From positions 1-64,000 of the forward strand of contig NZ_JAIQCL010000002.1 of NCBI RefSeq assembly GCF_020023385.1: 64,000 nt of DNA, written 5' to 3'. A program made the translations under genes and the position numbers. The stretch comes from Planococcus circulans. Its GTDB lineage: Bacteria; Bacillota; Bacilli; Bacillales_A; Planococcaceae. Of the stretch, positions 1 through 10,221 are shown piece by piece (the first letter of the stretch is position 1; each line of letters begins with the position of its first letter). Below the pieces are notes generated by a model. It made no database searches and was not told where the DNA came from. It was given only the letters and a program-made list of their open reading frames with translations.

Positions 1-41
1 TGTCACGCAGGAGATCGCCGGTTCGATCCCGGTCGGGACCG
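1..41 (+). tRNA. tRNA-Asp (GUC), 3' part only
   Basis: The window opens inside the anticodon loop: the first bases TGTCAC contain the anticodon GTC. A T-arm with loop TTCGATC follows, then the acceptor strand CGGGACC and discriminator G at 41. CCA is not encoded, as TAA follows. The sequence matches Bacillales tRNA-Asp as I remember it. The 5' half lies outside the window. A terminator hairpin follows directly, so this is the last gene of its transcript. Confidence 0.85.
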
Positions 42-55
42 TAATTTTAATGATG

Positions 56-90
56 AACACAGCGATCCTGCTGTGTTTATTTTTTTGTTT
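56..90 (+). terminator. Terminator after tRNA-Asp
   Basis: Perfect 8-bp stem AACACAGC / GCTGTGTT (56-63 and 70-77) with a 6-nt loop, followed by a T-rich run. It ends the tRNA transcript before tsaE. Confidence 0.85.
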
Positions 91-181
91 TCATTAAAAA
101 ATACCGGCAAAACAATATATTTTGATTTACCGCAGTAATTTCGCTAAACTATGTAAAGACTCAATAGAGGTGACATGATAA

Positions 182-634
182 ATGACGTATACAATTATAT
201 TGAATTCGCCCGAAGAAACCGAGGTACTTGCAGCCACTTTGGCTGATTTATTGGAGCCGGGAGATCTGCTGACGCTGGAAGGCGACTTAGGCGCCGGAAA
301 AACTACATTCACTAAAGGATTGGCAAAGGGACTTGAGATTCAACGGATGGTCAACAGTCCGACTTTCACCATCCTTAAGCAATATTCTGGCCGATTGGAA
401 CTGAATCATTTCGATGTTTATCGTCTTGAGAACAGTGATGAAGACATCGGGTTTGATGAGTTTTTCAGCAGTGAAGCGGTATCTGTGGTTGAATGGGCAA
501 GATTTATAGAAGACTATTTACCAAAAGAACGTCTGGAAATAACCATTAATCGACAGTCAGAGCAAGGGCGCAAGCTAACCCTGCATCCGATTGGCAGACG
601 GTATGAAAAAATTTGCAGGGAGCTAAACCTATGA
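182..634 (+). CDS. tsaE: tRNA threonylcarbamoyladenosine biosynthesis ATPase TsaE
   Basis: P-loop ATPase of 150 aa that works with TsaB and TsaD to transfer threonylcarbamoyl onto A37 of ANN-decoding tRNAs (t6A) in the cytosol. The Walker A motif GDLGAGKTT lies near residues 36-44, and the later NSPTF and EWA motifs are typical of the family. The length is usual. The ATG at 182 has an AGAGGTG ribosome site about 9 nt upstream. The stop codon overlaps the tsaB start (ATGA), so the genes are translationally coupled. In B. subtilis thiL lies upstream; here a tRNA does. Confidence 0.93.
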   Translation: MTYTIILNSPEETEVLAATLADLLEPGDLLTLEGDLGAGKTTFTKGLAKGLEIQRMVNSPTFTILKQYSGRLELNHFDVYRLENSDEDIGFDEFFSSEAVSVVEWARFIEDYLPKERLEITINRQSEQGRKLTLHPIGRRYEKICRELNL

Positions 635-1326
635 TCTATCTTGGAATCGATACCTCGAACTCTCCATTGGCGATCGCGCTAATTGAGGATGGAACGGTCT
701 TAATAGAAGAAACATCAAATTTAAAAATCAATCATTCGTTGACGGCAATGCCCGCAATTGAGGAAATGATGAAAAAAGCCAAGGTGCTGCCTGCCGATCT
801 GACTCATATTGCAGTAGCCGAAGGACCTGGTTCATACACGGGTGTCCGTATTGGATTGACCATTGCGAAAACCTTGGCATGGTCTTTGAAAATACCGCTG
901 CTTACTGTTTCCAGCTTGAAGGTGCTTGCTGCAAACGGGCTCGGATTTGATGGGCTTGTTTGCCCGATAATGGATGCTCGTCGCGGGACGGCCTTTATTG
1001 GCTTGTATGAAGGTGTTGGTTTGGAGCAGGTATTGGCCGACCAGCATAGTGATGTAAAGGAATTCCTGGCGAAGGTCAAAGAATTGGGCCGTCCTGTGCT
1101 GTTCACTGGGGTTGATGTGGTGCTCCATAAAGCAGTGATCAGTGAAATGCTTGGTGAAACAGCTCAGTTTAGTAGCGTTCAAAACCGTTTGCCGCGGGCA
1201 TCAAATCTGATTATGCTGGCGCAGGAATCTGTGGAAATCGACGTCCATCACGCTGTTCCTGAATATCGCCGTATCACGGAAGCGGAAGCGAATTATAACA
1301 AAGCACAAGAAGGACAAGCCCTATGA
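631..1326 (+). CDS. tsaB: tRNA t6A biosynthesis protein TsaB
   Basis: ASKHA-fold partner of TsaD (231 aa). It is inactive by itself and scaffolds the TsaBDE complex. It begins MIYLGIDTSN and carries the family motif GPGSYTGVRIG. The start is placed at ATG 631, inside the ATGA overlap with tsaE and 8-9 nt after GCAGGGAG, rather than at an in-frame codon at 613. It overlaps rimI by ATGA at its 3' end. Confidence 0.93.
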   Translation: MIYLGIDTSNSPLAIALIEDGTVLIEETSNLKINHSLTAMPAIEEMMKKAKVLPADLTHIAVAEGPGSYTGVRIGLTIAKTLAWSLKIPLLTVSSLKVLAANGLGFDGLVCPIMDARRGTAFIGLYEGVGLEQVLADQHSDVKEFLAKVKELGRPVLFTGVDVVLHKAVISEMLGETAQFSSVQNRLPRASNLIMLAQESVEIDVHHAVPEYRRITEAEANYNKAQEGQAL

Positions 1327-1778
1327 ACGACTCAGTTAGATTCAGAAAAATGACGATTGCGGACATCGAACAGGTCTATGAGATAGAAACGCTGTCTTTT
1401 ACTTTGCCTTGGACCAAAGATGCTTTCTATCATGAAATGATCGGCAATGAGCATGCCTATTACGTAATTGCTGAAACCGATGAAGGCATTGTTGGATACT
1501 GTGGAATGTGGCTGGTAATGGATGAAGCGCATGTCACGAACATCGCTATTCATCCCGATCAGCGTGGTAAAAAGCTGGGCGAAGGCTTGATGCAGGCGGC
1601 CATTGATGCAGCGAAAGCGCATGGAGCTGTCCTCATGACACTGGAAGCCCGGGTCAGCAATACAATAGCACAAAATCTTTACCGGAAATTAGGCTTTAAA
1701 AATGGTGGCATCCGTAAGCGGTACTATACGGACAATTACGAAGATGCCATAGTGATGTGGGTGAATTTTGATGAATAA
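1323..1778 (+). CDS. rimI: Ribosomal protein N-acetyltransferase RimI (GNAT)
   Basis: GNAT acetyltransferase of 151 aa, probably acetylating the N-terminal alanine of ribosomal protein S18 as RimI does elsewhere. The acetyl-CoA site is visible as [13 protein letters not shown] (R/Q-x-x-G-x-G/A type), and the C-terminal NLYRKLGF motif is standard. It overlaps tsaB by 4 nt and tsaD by 8 nt, so the four genes form one tight operon. The substrate is inferred from family and position. Confidence 0.88.
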   Translation: MNDSVRFRKMTIADIEQVYEIETLSFTLPWTKDAFYHEMIGNEHAYYVIAETDEGIVGYCGMWLVMDEAHVTNIAIHPDQRGKKLGEGLMQAAIDAAKAHGAVLMTLEARVSNTIAQNLYRKLGFKNGGIRKRYYTDNYEDAIVMWVNFDE

Positions 1779-2790
1779 AGACATTTATATATTGGGAATT
1801 GAAACGAGCTGTGATGAAACGGCAGCTTCTGTTGTGAAAAATGGTACGGAAATCATCTCCAATGTTGTGGCTTCACAAATTGAGAGTCATAAACGTTTTG
1901 GTGGTGTAGTGCCGGAAATCGCTTCGAGGCATCATGTGGAGCAAATCACTTTGGTTATTGAAGAAGCATTGCAGTTGGCGAACATGGAACCGCATCGACT
2001 GGATGCAGTAGCAGTAACAGAAGGGCCAGGACTGGTTGGGGCTTTACTGATTGGCGTCAATGCTGCGAAAGCTTTTGCTTTTGCTCACCAGTTGCCTCTT
2101 GTAGGAGTCCATCACATTGCTGGCCACATTTACGCAAACCGGTTAGAGCAGGAAATGGAATTTCCACTTCTTGCACTGGTCATTTCAGGCGGACATACTG
2201 AATTGATCTACATGAAAGAGCATGGAGATTTTACCGTAATCGGTGAAACTCGGGATGATGCAGCGGGGGAAGCCTACGACAAAGTCGCCCGGACCTTGAA
2301 TTTGCCCTATCCAGGCGGTCCGCATATTGACCGTTTGGCACATGCGGCTGATAAGGCGGTTACATTTCCGCGAATTTGGCTGGAGGAAGGCTCTTATGAC
2401 TTCAGCTTCAGTGGATTGAAATCATCCGTATTGAATTATATGCACAATGCAGCGCAGCGCGGGGAAGAGGTTGCTCCAGCACATGTGGCAGCTGGATTCC
2501 AGAACAGTGTAGTGGAAGTAGTAACTGGAAAAACTATGCGTGCAGCTGAGGAATATGAGGTTCGTCAAGTGATTGCGGCAGGTGGAGTTGCAGCGAACAA
2601 AGGGTTGCGGCACTCACTGGAAGCAGCATTCAAAGCAAAAGGAATTCCTTTTTATATTCCTTCTTTACCTCTATGCACAGACAATGCAGCAATGATTGCA
2701 GCAGCAGGAACCATCATGTATGAAAAAGGGCTTTATGGCACGATGGCTATGAACGGCCGTCCAGGTATGCCTTTAATGTCATGGATTTAG
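1771..2790 (+). CDS. tsaD: tRNA N6-threonylcarbamoyladenosine transferase TsaD
   Basis: Catalytic subunit that transfers the threonylcarbamoyl group from TC-AMP to tRNA A37 (339 aa, usual length). It starts [11 protein letters not shown] and has the metal-binding HHIAGH motif near residue 110, the GGHTEL motif and a C-terminal DNAAMIA motif. ATG 1771 is chosen over the adjacent TTG 1768; GGGTGA lies upstream. A strong terminator follows. Formerly called gcp/ygjD. Confidence 0.95.
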   Translation: MNKDIYILGIETSCDETAASVVKNGTEIISNVVASQIESHKRFGGVVPEIASRHHVEQITLVIEEALQLANMEPHRLDAVAVTEGPGLVGALLIGVNAAKAFAFAHQLPLVGVHHIAGHIYANRLEQEMEFPLLALVISGGHTELIYMKEHGDFTVIGETRDDAAGEAYDKVARTLNLPYPGGPHIDRLAHAADKAVTFPRIWLEEGSYDFSFSGLKSSVLNYMHNAAQRGEEVAPAHVAAGFQNSVVEVVTGKTMRAAEEYEVRQVIAAGGVAANKGLRHSLEAAFKAKGIPFYIPSLPLCTDNAAMIAAAGTIMYEKGLYGTMAMNGRPGMPLMSWI

Positions 2791-2791
2791 T

Positions 2792-2853
2792 AAAAGCAAG
2801 TAATTTCACCATTTCAGTCGATCTGAAATGTGTGAAATTACTTGCTTTTTTTT
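2792..2853 (+). terminator. Terminator after tsaD
   Basis: Long stem: AAAGCAAGTAATTTCAC pairs with GTGAAATTACTTGCTTT, and the T run follows. It closes the tsaE-tsaB-rimI-tsaD operon. Confidence 0.9.
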
Positions 2854-2917
2854 ACCATAAAATTCAGACTTTCACATTGCAAATCATAATTGTTCTGTCA
2901 ATAGAGAACATTTGTAC

Positions 2918-3098
2918 TTATGCACAATTTGTGAATAAACTGTTACTAACTAGGGGGTAAAAGGTGGTTATCCTATATATTGTGTGCTTTAGAGTGGAAA
3001 ACTATGTGTATAACATTTACGTAACCTGTGGATAATGTGGAAAAGCCTGTTGACAGTTGATTAGACAAGCGAAGTATTGTGGAGAAATCTGTGGAAAT
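2918..3098. promoter_or_regulatory. DnaA-box cluster between tsaD and the ABC-F gene
   Basis: Four perfect matches to TTATNCACA lie in 118 bp of non-coding DNA: TTATGCACA (2918-2926), TTATTCACA on the minus strand (2930-2938), TTATACACA minus (3005-3013) and TTATCCACA minus (3027-3035). Near matches follow at 3037-3045, 3079-3087 and around 3090. It lies between convergent genes, so it is not a promoter. It may titrate DnaA, like the clusters outside oriC in Bacillus. Confidence 0.7.
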
Positions 3099-3134
3099 AA
3101 ATATTTCACGATATCCTATTGACCTATATATAGT

Positions 3135-3167
3135 AACAAAAAAACCGGCTAATTTAATAGCCGGTTT
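3135..3167 (-). terminator. Terminator of the ABC-F gene
   Basis: Stem AAACCGGCTA / TAGCCGGTTT (3142-3151, 3158-3167). The A run at 3138-3144 becomes the U tract on the minus strand. Confidence 0.85.
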
Positions 3168-3170
3168 AAA

Positions 3171-5105
3171 TTAAATATTTTCAATTTTTTCCTGAAGTTC
3201 AAGCCATTGGGTCATCGTTTCTTCGTGAGCTGCTTTCAGCTCTTCCAATTGATTTTGAAGGGGCAAAACCCGTTCATGGTCCTGGAAGATTTCAGGTTCA
3301 CACAATTGTTCTTCGATGTCTGTGATTTGCAGATCCAATTTTTCCATAACCTGTTCGACTTCTTCGGATTGGCGGACCAGCTGGCGTTCCAGTTTTTTCG
3401 CTTCCTTATCGATTTGTGAAGTGGAAGCGGGAGCTGCAACTTTTACTTCGGTTACTGAACCGGCTTCATCAAGAGCCTTCAATTCGGCAACTTCCAGTTT
3501 TTTCTCCACGTAATAATCGTAATCACCCAAGTATTCGGTTGTTCCGTCCTGTGTGAGTTCGATGACTTTTGTGGCGATCCGGTTCATGAAGTAGCGGTCA
3601 TGCGATACAAAAAGCAAAGTGCCCGGATAATCCAATAACGCATTTTCAAGCACTTCTTTGCTGTCGAGGTCTAAATGGTTGGTCGGCTCATCGAGCAACA
3701 GGACATTGGCTTTTTGCATCATCAGTTTGGCAAGGGCCACTCGCGCCTTCTCGCCGCCGGATAGGGTGGAGACCGGTTTCAGTACATCGTCGCCTGTAAA
3801 TAGGAAACGTCCCAGGATGCCGCGTATGTCTTTTTCGTTGATGAGGGGATAATCATCCCATAATTCATTCAAGACTAATTTATTGCCCTTTAAATTGGCC
3901 TGCTCCTGATCATAATACCCAAATTGAATGCCGGTGCCGTAATGGATGTCCCCATCGAGCGGCTTCAGTTCTTTCATGATGGTTTTCAGTAAAGTCGATT
4001 TGCCGACACCGTTTGGACCGACCAGCGCCAGGCTTTCCTGCCGGTAAAGCTTCAGTGAGATATTTTCGGACACCGGCTTGCTGCTGTAGCCGATTTTCAG
4101 CGACTGGACATTCAGTACATCGTTGCCGCTTTGCTTGTCGATGGTGAAGCCGAAGCGGGCTGATTTTTCGTTGCCGTCGGGGGCATCCATCCAATCGGTT
4201 TTCTGCAGGGTCTTCCTGCGGCTTTGCGCCATTTTGGTGGTTGAAGCCCTGGCCAGGTTGCGTTGGACATAATCCTCCAGCTTAGCTTTTTCGCCTTGCT
4301 GCTTTTCGAATTGCTTGTGGTCCAGTTCGTATTGCTTGGCTTTTTCGTCCAGGTAACGGCTGTAGTTGCCGGTATACTTTTTGACGCGGTGGCGGGATAC
4401 TTCATAGACCAGCGTCACCACCTGATCGAGGAAATACCGGTCGTGGGAAACGATCAGCAAAGCACCCGGATAATTCTTCAGGTAGTTCTCCAGCCAGCTC
4501 AAGGTCTCGATGTCCAGATGGTTGGTCGGCTCATCAAGTATAAGCAGCTGTGGCTTGCTGAGCAGATGCTTCGCCAACATCAGGCGTGTTTTCTGGCCGC
4601 CGGATAGCGATATGACTTTCTTGTCGTAATCTTCCGGATAGAATTTCATGCCATGCAGAATAGCCCGCGTGTCTGATTCGTATTGATAGCCGCCCGCATC
4701 TTTGAAATCAGTTTGAAGCAGGTCATATTCCTTCATGACCTTGTCGTTTTCTTCCGGGTTATTGTATATGTCAGGCTCGGCCATCTGCGCTTCCAGTCGG
4801 CGGAGTTTTGTTTCCTGCTCACGGAAATGCTGGAAAATCGTCATCATTTCATCCCAGACGGTAGCATCGGATTCGAGATTCGTCTGTTGTTCCAAATAGC
4901 CGATCGTCAAATCTTTCGGCATGCTGATATCGCCGCTGTCGTGGGACATTTCACCGGCGATGATTTTCAGTAATGTGGATTTTCCCGCGCCGTTGCGGCC
5001 TACCAGTGCTACGCGATCCCGGTGCTGTACTTCCAATTTGACGCCCGAAAGAATTTCCTCCGCGCCAAATGATTTATGGACTTGATTTACTTGCAAAACA
5101 ATCAT
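3171..5105 (-). CDS. ABC-F family ribosome-associated ATPase (YdiF-like)
   Basis: 644-aa soluble protein with two ATP-binding cassettes and no membrane segment, as in ABC-F translation factors that bind the ribosomal E site. Walker A motifs are GRNGAGKST and GPNGVGKST; the signatures LSGGQKTR and LSGGEKAR are each followed by LDEPTNHLD. A charged linker separates the cassettes, and a Glu/Lys-rich coiled coil ends the protein. ATG 5105 is chosen because AGAGGTGA lies just upstream; an earlier in-frame start would run into the rex promoter region. Length and position match B. subtilis YdiF. A resistance role is not implied. Confidence 0.92.
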   Translation of the reverse strand: MIVLQVNQVHKSFGAEEILSGVKLEVQHRDRVALVGRNGAGKSTLLKIIAGEMSHDSGDISMPKDLTIGYLEQQTNLESDATVWDEMMTIFQHFREQETKLRRLEAQMAEPDIYNNPEENDKVMKEYDLLQTDFKDAGGYQYESDTRAILHGMKFYPEDYDKKVISLSGGQKTRLMLAKHLLSKPQLLILDEPTNHLDIETLSWLENYLKNYPGALLIVSHDRYFLDQVVTLVYEVSRHRVKKYTGNYSRYLDEKAKQYELDHKQFEKQQGEKAKLEDYVQRNLARASTTKMAQSRRKTLQKTDWMDAPDGNEKSARFGFTIDKQSGNDVLNVQSLKIGYSSKPVSENISLKLYRQESLALVGPNGVGKSTLLKTIMKELKPLDGDIHYGTGIQFGYYDQEQANLKGNKLVLNELWDDYPLINEKDIRGILGRFLFTGDDVLKPVSTLSGGEKARVALAKLMMQKANVLLLDEPTNHLDLDSKEVLENALLDYPGTLLFVSHDRYFMNRIATKVIELTQDGTTEYLGDYDYYVEKKLEVAELKALDEAGSVTEVKVAAPASTSQIDKEAKKLERQLVRQSEEVEQVMEKLDLQITDIEEQLCEPEIFQDHERVLPLQNQLEELKAAHEETMTQWLELQEKIENI

Positions 5106-5128
5106 GTAGGTCACCTCTATTCTTCTTA

Positions 5129-5157
5129 AGTGTAGCTGATGGGGCGTTTGTTCGCAA
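5129..5157 (-). promoter_or_regulatory. Sigma-A promoter for the ABC-F gene
   Basis: Read on the minus strand, TTGCGA (5157-5152), a 17-nt spacer and TACACT (5134-5129). It is divergent from a candidate rex promoter. Confidence 0.5.
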
Positions 5158-5168
5158 TTGCACAAGCC

Positions 5169-5197
5169 TTTACATATCAAGGTTCCTAATGTAAGAT
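5169..5197 (+). promoter_or_regulatory. Candidate sigma-A promoter for rex-tatA-tatC
   Basis: TTTACA (5169-5174), 17-nt spacer, TAAGAT (5192-5197), about 40 nt upstream of the chosen rex start. No Rex operator (TTGTGAAA half-sites) is evident here. Confidence 0.4.
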
Positions 5198-5237
5198 GAA
5201 AGCGATTTGACAACACCTCAGGAGGATGCGAAAGCGT

Positions 5238-5870
5238 ATGTTACATGAGACATCTAAAATTCCGCAAGCCACGACCAAAAGGCTGCCGCTATATTACCGT
5301 TTCCTTCAAAACTTCGCGAATGCAGGACAAAAAAGGATTTCTTCACAGGAATTGAGCGAAGCGATGAAAATCGACTCTGCTACCATCCGACGTGATTTTT
5401 CACATCTGGGTGCGCTTGGCAAAAAGGGCTATGGCTATGACGTTCAGGAGCTGCTGCTCTTTTTCCGTAAAACACTGGATCAGGACGAAGCCACCAATGT
5501 AGCATTAATTGGAGTCGGGGGACTCGGCAGTGCATTTTTAAAGTATAATTTCCATCGCAACCACAATACGAAAATCATTGTCGCATTCGATTCGAACAGC
5601 CCGCAAGAAGGCGAAAAGATCAGCGATATCGATACCTACCATCCCGATAAAATTGAAGAGAAAATCAAAGAATACGGGGTAGAACTGGTTATTTTGACGG
5701 TGCCGTCACGATCAGCACAGGAAGTGACAGACCGTTTGGCGAAGACTGATATCAAAGGGATTTTAAATTTTACGCCGGTGCGAATTTCGGTGCCCGACCA
5801 TATCCGTGTACAGACCATCGATCTGTCAGTTGAACTGCAGTCATTGATTTACCAGATCAAGCAGCAATGA
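5238..5870 (+). CDS. rex: Redox-sensing transcriptional repressor Rex
   Basis: 210-aa repressor that senses the NADH/NAD+ ratio and represses fermentative and respiratory genes when NADH is low. The N-terminal winged helix begins [17 protein letters not shown], and the Rossmann motif GVGGLGSAF lies near residue 92. An AGGAGG at 5220-5225 abuts an ATG at 5226, so the start used is ATG 5238, 12 nt downstream. That start also aligns with the family N-terminus. It is followed by tatA and tatC as in B. subtilis. Confidence 0.94.
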   Translation: MLHETSKIPQATTKRLPLYYRFLQNFANAGQKRISSQELSEAMKIDSATIRRDFSHLGALGKKGYGYDVQELLLFFRKTLDQDEATNVALIGVGGLGSAFLKYNFHRNHNTKIIVAFDSNSPQEGEKISDIDTYHPDKIEEKIKEYGVELVILTVPSRSAQEVTDRLAKTDIKGILNFTPVRISVPDHIRVQTIDLSVELQSLIYQIKQQ

Positions 5871-5960
5871 CTTAAAACCTTCACATTTACTAGCCCTTTG
5901 CAAATAGCCAAAACGGCTCTAATGATGTAAAATAGAGCCATAATACAGGAGGTGCCACGT

Positions 5961-6155
5961 ATGCCAGGTCCAATGAGTATCATTATTATCGGTGTTGTTG
6001 CCTTGCTAGTTTTCGGTCCCAAAAAGCTTCCGGAACTTGGAAAAGCATTCGGTTCGTCTTTGCGTGAATTCAAAAACGCAACAAAAGGACTTGTAGACGA
6101 TGACGACGATAAAGTAGATTTGAAAAAGAAAGACGAGCAAAAGGAAATACGATAG
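5961..6155 (+). CDS. tatA: Twin-arginine translocase subunit TatA
   Basis: 64-aa TatA/E protein forming the Tat pore: one membrane helix (SIIIIGVVALLVF), then the FGPKKLPELGKAFG hinge and amphipathic helix, then an acidic/basic tail. ATG 5961 is chosen since AGGAGGTG lies at 5947-5954, 6 nt upstream; a GTG at 5952 would sit inside that site. It pairs with tatC 12 nt downstream, giving a minimal TatAC translocase (TatAy-Cy type, by gene order). Confidence 0.93.
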   Translation: MPGPMSIIIIGVVALLVFGPKKLPELGKAFGSSLREFKNATKGLVDDDDDKVDLKKKDEQKEIR

Positions 6156-6167
6156 GATGTTTGTCTG

Positions 6168-6953
6168 ATGACAGAAAAAGATATGACGTTAGTTGAACAT
6201 ATAGTTGAACTCAGAAAACGGCTGACCATTGTAGTCGTTTTCTTTGTATTAGCGATTATTATCAGCTTTTTTCTTGCGCAGCCGCTGATCCAGTATCTGC
6301 AGTACACGGAAGAAGCGAAAGACCTTACCCTGAACGCGTTCAAAATTACAGATCCGCTGAAGATCTTCATGCAGGTAACGATGATTTTAGCGTTGATCAT
6401 CACATCCCCTTTGATCATGTATCAGTTTTGGGCATTCATCAGTCCAGGACTTCTCGATAAAGAGCGGAGAGCGACGTTAAGTTATATTCCGTTTTCACTG
6501 ATATTGTTTTTAGGCGGGATCGCATTTGCCTATTTGATCCTGTTTCCTTACGTAATCGGATTTATGTTGAATATCTCCGACAATATGGATATACAGGAAA
6601 CCATCGGCATCAATGAGTACTTCCAGTTCCTGTTCCAGATCACCTTGCCCTTCGGCTTGATCTTCCAGCTGCCTGTACTGATGCTGTTTCTGACCAGACT
6701 CGGTATCATTACACCGATGCTGATGACGAAATACCGCAAGTATTCCTATCTTGGATTGGTGATTATCGCGGCTTTCATCACCCCGCCGGACATCGTCTCC
6801 CATATGATCGTGACCTTGCCGCTGATCATCCTGTATGAGTTCAGTGTCATCATCGCCAAAATCGGCTACCGCAAGTTTTTGAAAGCCGAGCAGCAGCAAA
6901 TCATCGAAGAACAGCAAGAAGCCATCAAACAACAAAGCCTTCCACCGAATTGA
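6168..6953 (+). CDS. tatC: Twin-arginine translocase subunit TatC
   Basis: Six-helix membrane protein of 261 aa that recognises twin-arginine signal peptides and assembles with TatA to export folded proteins. The N-terminus LVEHIVELRKRL and the motif FAYLILFPYVIGF are characteristic. The C-terminus is Gln/Glu-rich. It is co-transcribed with tatA. The 3' end of the gene forms the left arm of its own terminator. Confidence 0.94.
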   Translation: MTEKDMTLVEHIVELRKRLTIVVVFFVLAIIISFFLAQPLIQYLQYTEEAKDLTLNAFKITDPLKIFMQVTMILALIITSPLIMYQFWAFISPGLLDKERRATLSYIPFSLILFLGGIAFAYLILFPYVIGFMLNISDNMDIQETIGINEYFQFLFQITLPFGLIFQLPVLMLFLTRLGIITPMLMTKYRKYSYLGLVIIAAFITPPDIVSHMIVTLPLIILYEFSVIIAKIGYRKFLKAEQQQIIEEQQEAIKQQSLPPN

Positions 6954-6975
6954 ATCGGGGAAGGCTTTTTCTTAT
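6934..6975 (+). terminator. Terminator of rex-tatAC, overlapping the tatC 3' end
   Basis: AAAGCCTTCC (6934-6943) pairs with GGAAGGCTTT (6958-6967), followed by T residues. The left arm lies inside the last codons of tatC. Confidence 0.8.
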
Positions 6976-6980
6976 TGAAG

Positions 6981-7017
6981 AAAAACGGGCTATGCAGCAT
7001 ATACGCTGCATAGCCCG
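6981..7017 (-). terminator. Terminator of the CPBP protease gene
   Basis: 13-bp perfect stem CGGGCTATGCAGC / GCTGCATAGCCCG (6986-6998 and 7005-7017). AAAAA at 6981-6985 gives the minus-strand U tract. Confidence 0.8.
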
Positions 7018-7030
7018 TTCATTTTTAATG

Positions 7031-7888
7031 CTATTTTATTAGGTATTGAAAGAAGAAGAAACCTGCAGTTTGAAGCTCTTCCATCTGTTTTTGGAACTCA
7101 AGGATCTTATCCATATTAAGTTGAATCAACATGACGTATCCGTTCAAACAGATATGGGCGATGATGGGCGTGATGATGCGCTTGGTTTTCTGGTACAGAA
7201 ATGCCAAGATCAATCCGGTAGTAAAGTACAGCAGCAAATGTGTAAAATCAAAATGGATCAAAGCAAACACCAACGCACTGATGGCTGTTGCGAAAAAGAA
7301 ATTGGTCGTTTGATTGAGCGAACCGAATAGGACGCGGCGGAAAACCAATTCTTCAAGAATCGGTCCAAACAATACGATCGATACGATTGCGAACGGTACC
7401 GCTTCAGCGATGTTGACCAGTGAAGCGGTATTCTCAGAACCCGGTTCAATGCCAAGAAGCTGCATTTCAATTAAAGCGGCGATCGATTGCCCAATCAGCA
7501 GCAGCAGGAAACCGAGAAGGCCCCAGACGACTGACATGAAGACACTGGACTTCGCGCCTCTCCAAATATCAAAAAAGCGCTTGTCCCGGAATATGACGAG
7601 CAAGGTAAGAAGGAAGCCGATGCCCATCGTCAAGAAGATCAGCCAGCCTGAAGTAGCGGTAGCCGCGGCTTCTTGGTCCATTCCCTGTCCCTGAAAGTAA
7701 CTTAGGGTAGGAGCGATGAACAGGATCGGGGAAAGCTGTGCAGCGATGAAAATCAATAATACATACAACGGAGTCTTTTTGCCCTGGGATTTCGGGCGGG
7801 AGCCGCCGTTGTTGTTTTTGGTTTTTGGCCGTGACGTATGGTCATTTTTTAAAAAATTGTCTATAAAAGTTTTTCTTTTGGTGGGCAT
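7031..7888 (-). CDS. CPBP-family intramembrane metalloprotease (YdiL-like)
   Basis: 285-aa polytopic membrane protein with a Lys/Asn-rich cytosolic N-terminus and multiple hydrophobic segments from about residue 40. The ABI/CAAX protease signature EELVFRR is near residue 190 and a later histidine motif FALIHFDF is near 230; these are the glutamate and histidine active-site elements of the family. ATG 7888 is chosen for its AAAGGAA site. Position between tatC and groESL matches B. subtilis ydiL. The substrate is unknown. Confidence 0.88.
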   Translation of the reverse strand: MPTKRKTFIDNFLKNDHTSRPKTKNNNGGSRPKSQGKKTPLYVLLIFIAAQLSPILFIAPTLSYFQGQGMDQEAAATATSGWLIFLTMGIGFLLTLLVIFRDKRFFDIWRGAKSSVFMSVVWGLLGFLLLLIGQSIAALIEMQLLGIEPGSENTASLVNIAEAVPFAIVSIVLFGPILEELVFRRVLFGSLNQTTNFFFATAISALVFALIHFDFTHLLLYFTTGLILAFLYQKTKRIITPIIAHICLNGYVMLIQLNMDKILEFQKQMEELQTAGFFFFQYLIK

Positions 7889-8017
7889 GATGTAATTCCT
7901 TTCACTGATGGATGCTCTTTCTATTGTAGAGCTTTCAAAGAACAACCGCAAAGAAATCAAAATCATGATGGTTCCTGCTTGCAAAAGACAGAAGATTTTA
8001 TTAAACTTGGTAGTGGG

Positions 8018-8044
8018 TTAGCACTCAGAGGTTGAGAGTGCTAA
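8018..8044 (+). promoter_or_regulatory. CIRCE operator (HrcA site) of groESL
   Basis: Perfect CIRCE: TTAGCACTC (8018-8026), 9-nt spacer, GAGTGCTAA (8036-8044), just upstream of groES. HrcA repressor binding and heat-shock induction follow from the known element. A candidate promoter lies upstream (TTGCAA 7979-7984, 17 nt, TAAACT 8002-8007). Confidence 0.96.
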
Positions 8045-8081
8045 GCGAGAACATTTAGATAATTTGAGGAGGGTGTTTCAA

Positions 8082-10029
<1,948 letters not shown>

Positions 10030-10043
10030 GACAGAAATGAATC

Positions 10044-10088
10044 GAGAACGTGTAACCCGAATATCATCGGGTTTCACGCTCTTTTTTT
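10044..10088 (+). terminator. Terminator of groESL
   Basis: Imperfect stem GAG..CGTG..ACCCGA / TCGGGT..CACG.CTC with an AA bulge, followed by seven Ts. Confidence 0.75.
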
Positions 10089-10181
10089 GTGAAAAAAGGG
10101 ATTTGGCAATCGAATGGTAAGGTACTTCTACATAGGCGGGATTGTCATCGGTTTAACACCGATGCTTGTGCCAAAAAAACC

Positions 10182-10217
10182 AAAAGCTGCATTCCACTTT
10201 TTCGGAATGCAGCTTTT
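10182..10217 (-). terminator. Terminator of the SDR gene
   Basis: 14-bp perfect stem AAAAGCTGCATTCC / GGAATGCAGCTTTT (10182-10195 and 10204-10217) immediately 3' of the minus-strand SDR gene. Confidence 0.8.
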
Positions 10218-10221
10218 TAGA

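Noticed and set aside
5169-5237. Rex operator in its own promoter
   Set aside because: No TTGTGAAA-type inverted repeat found.
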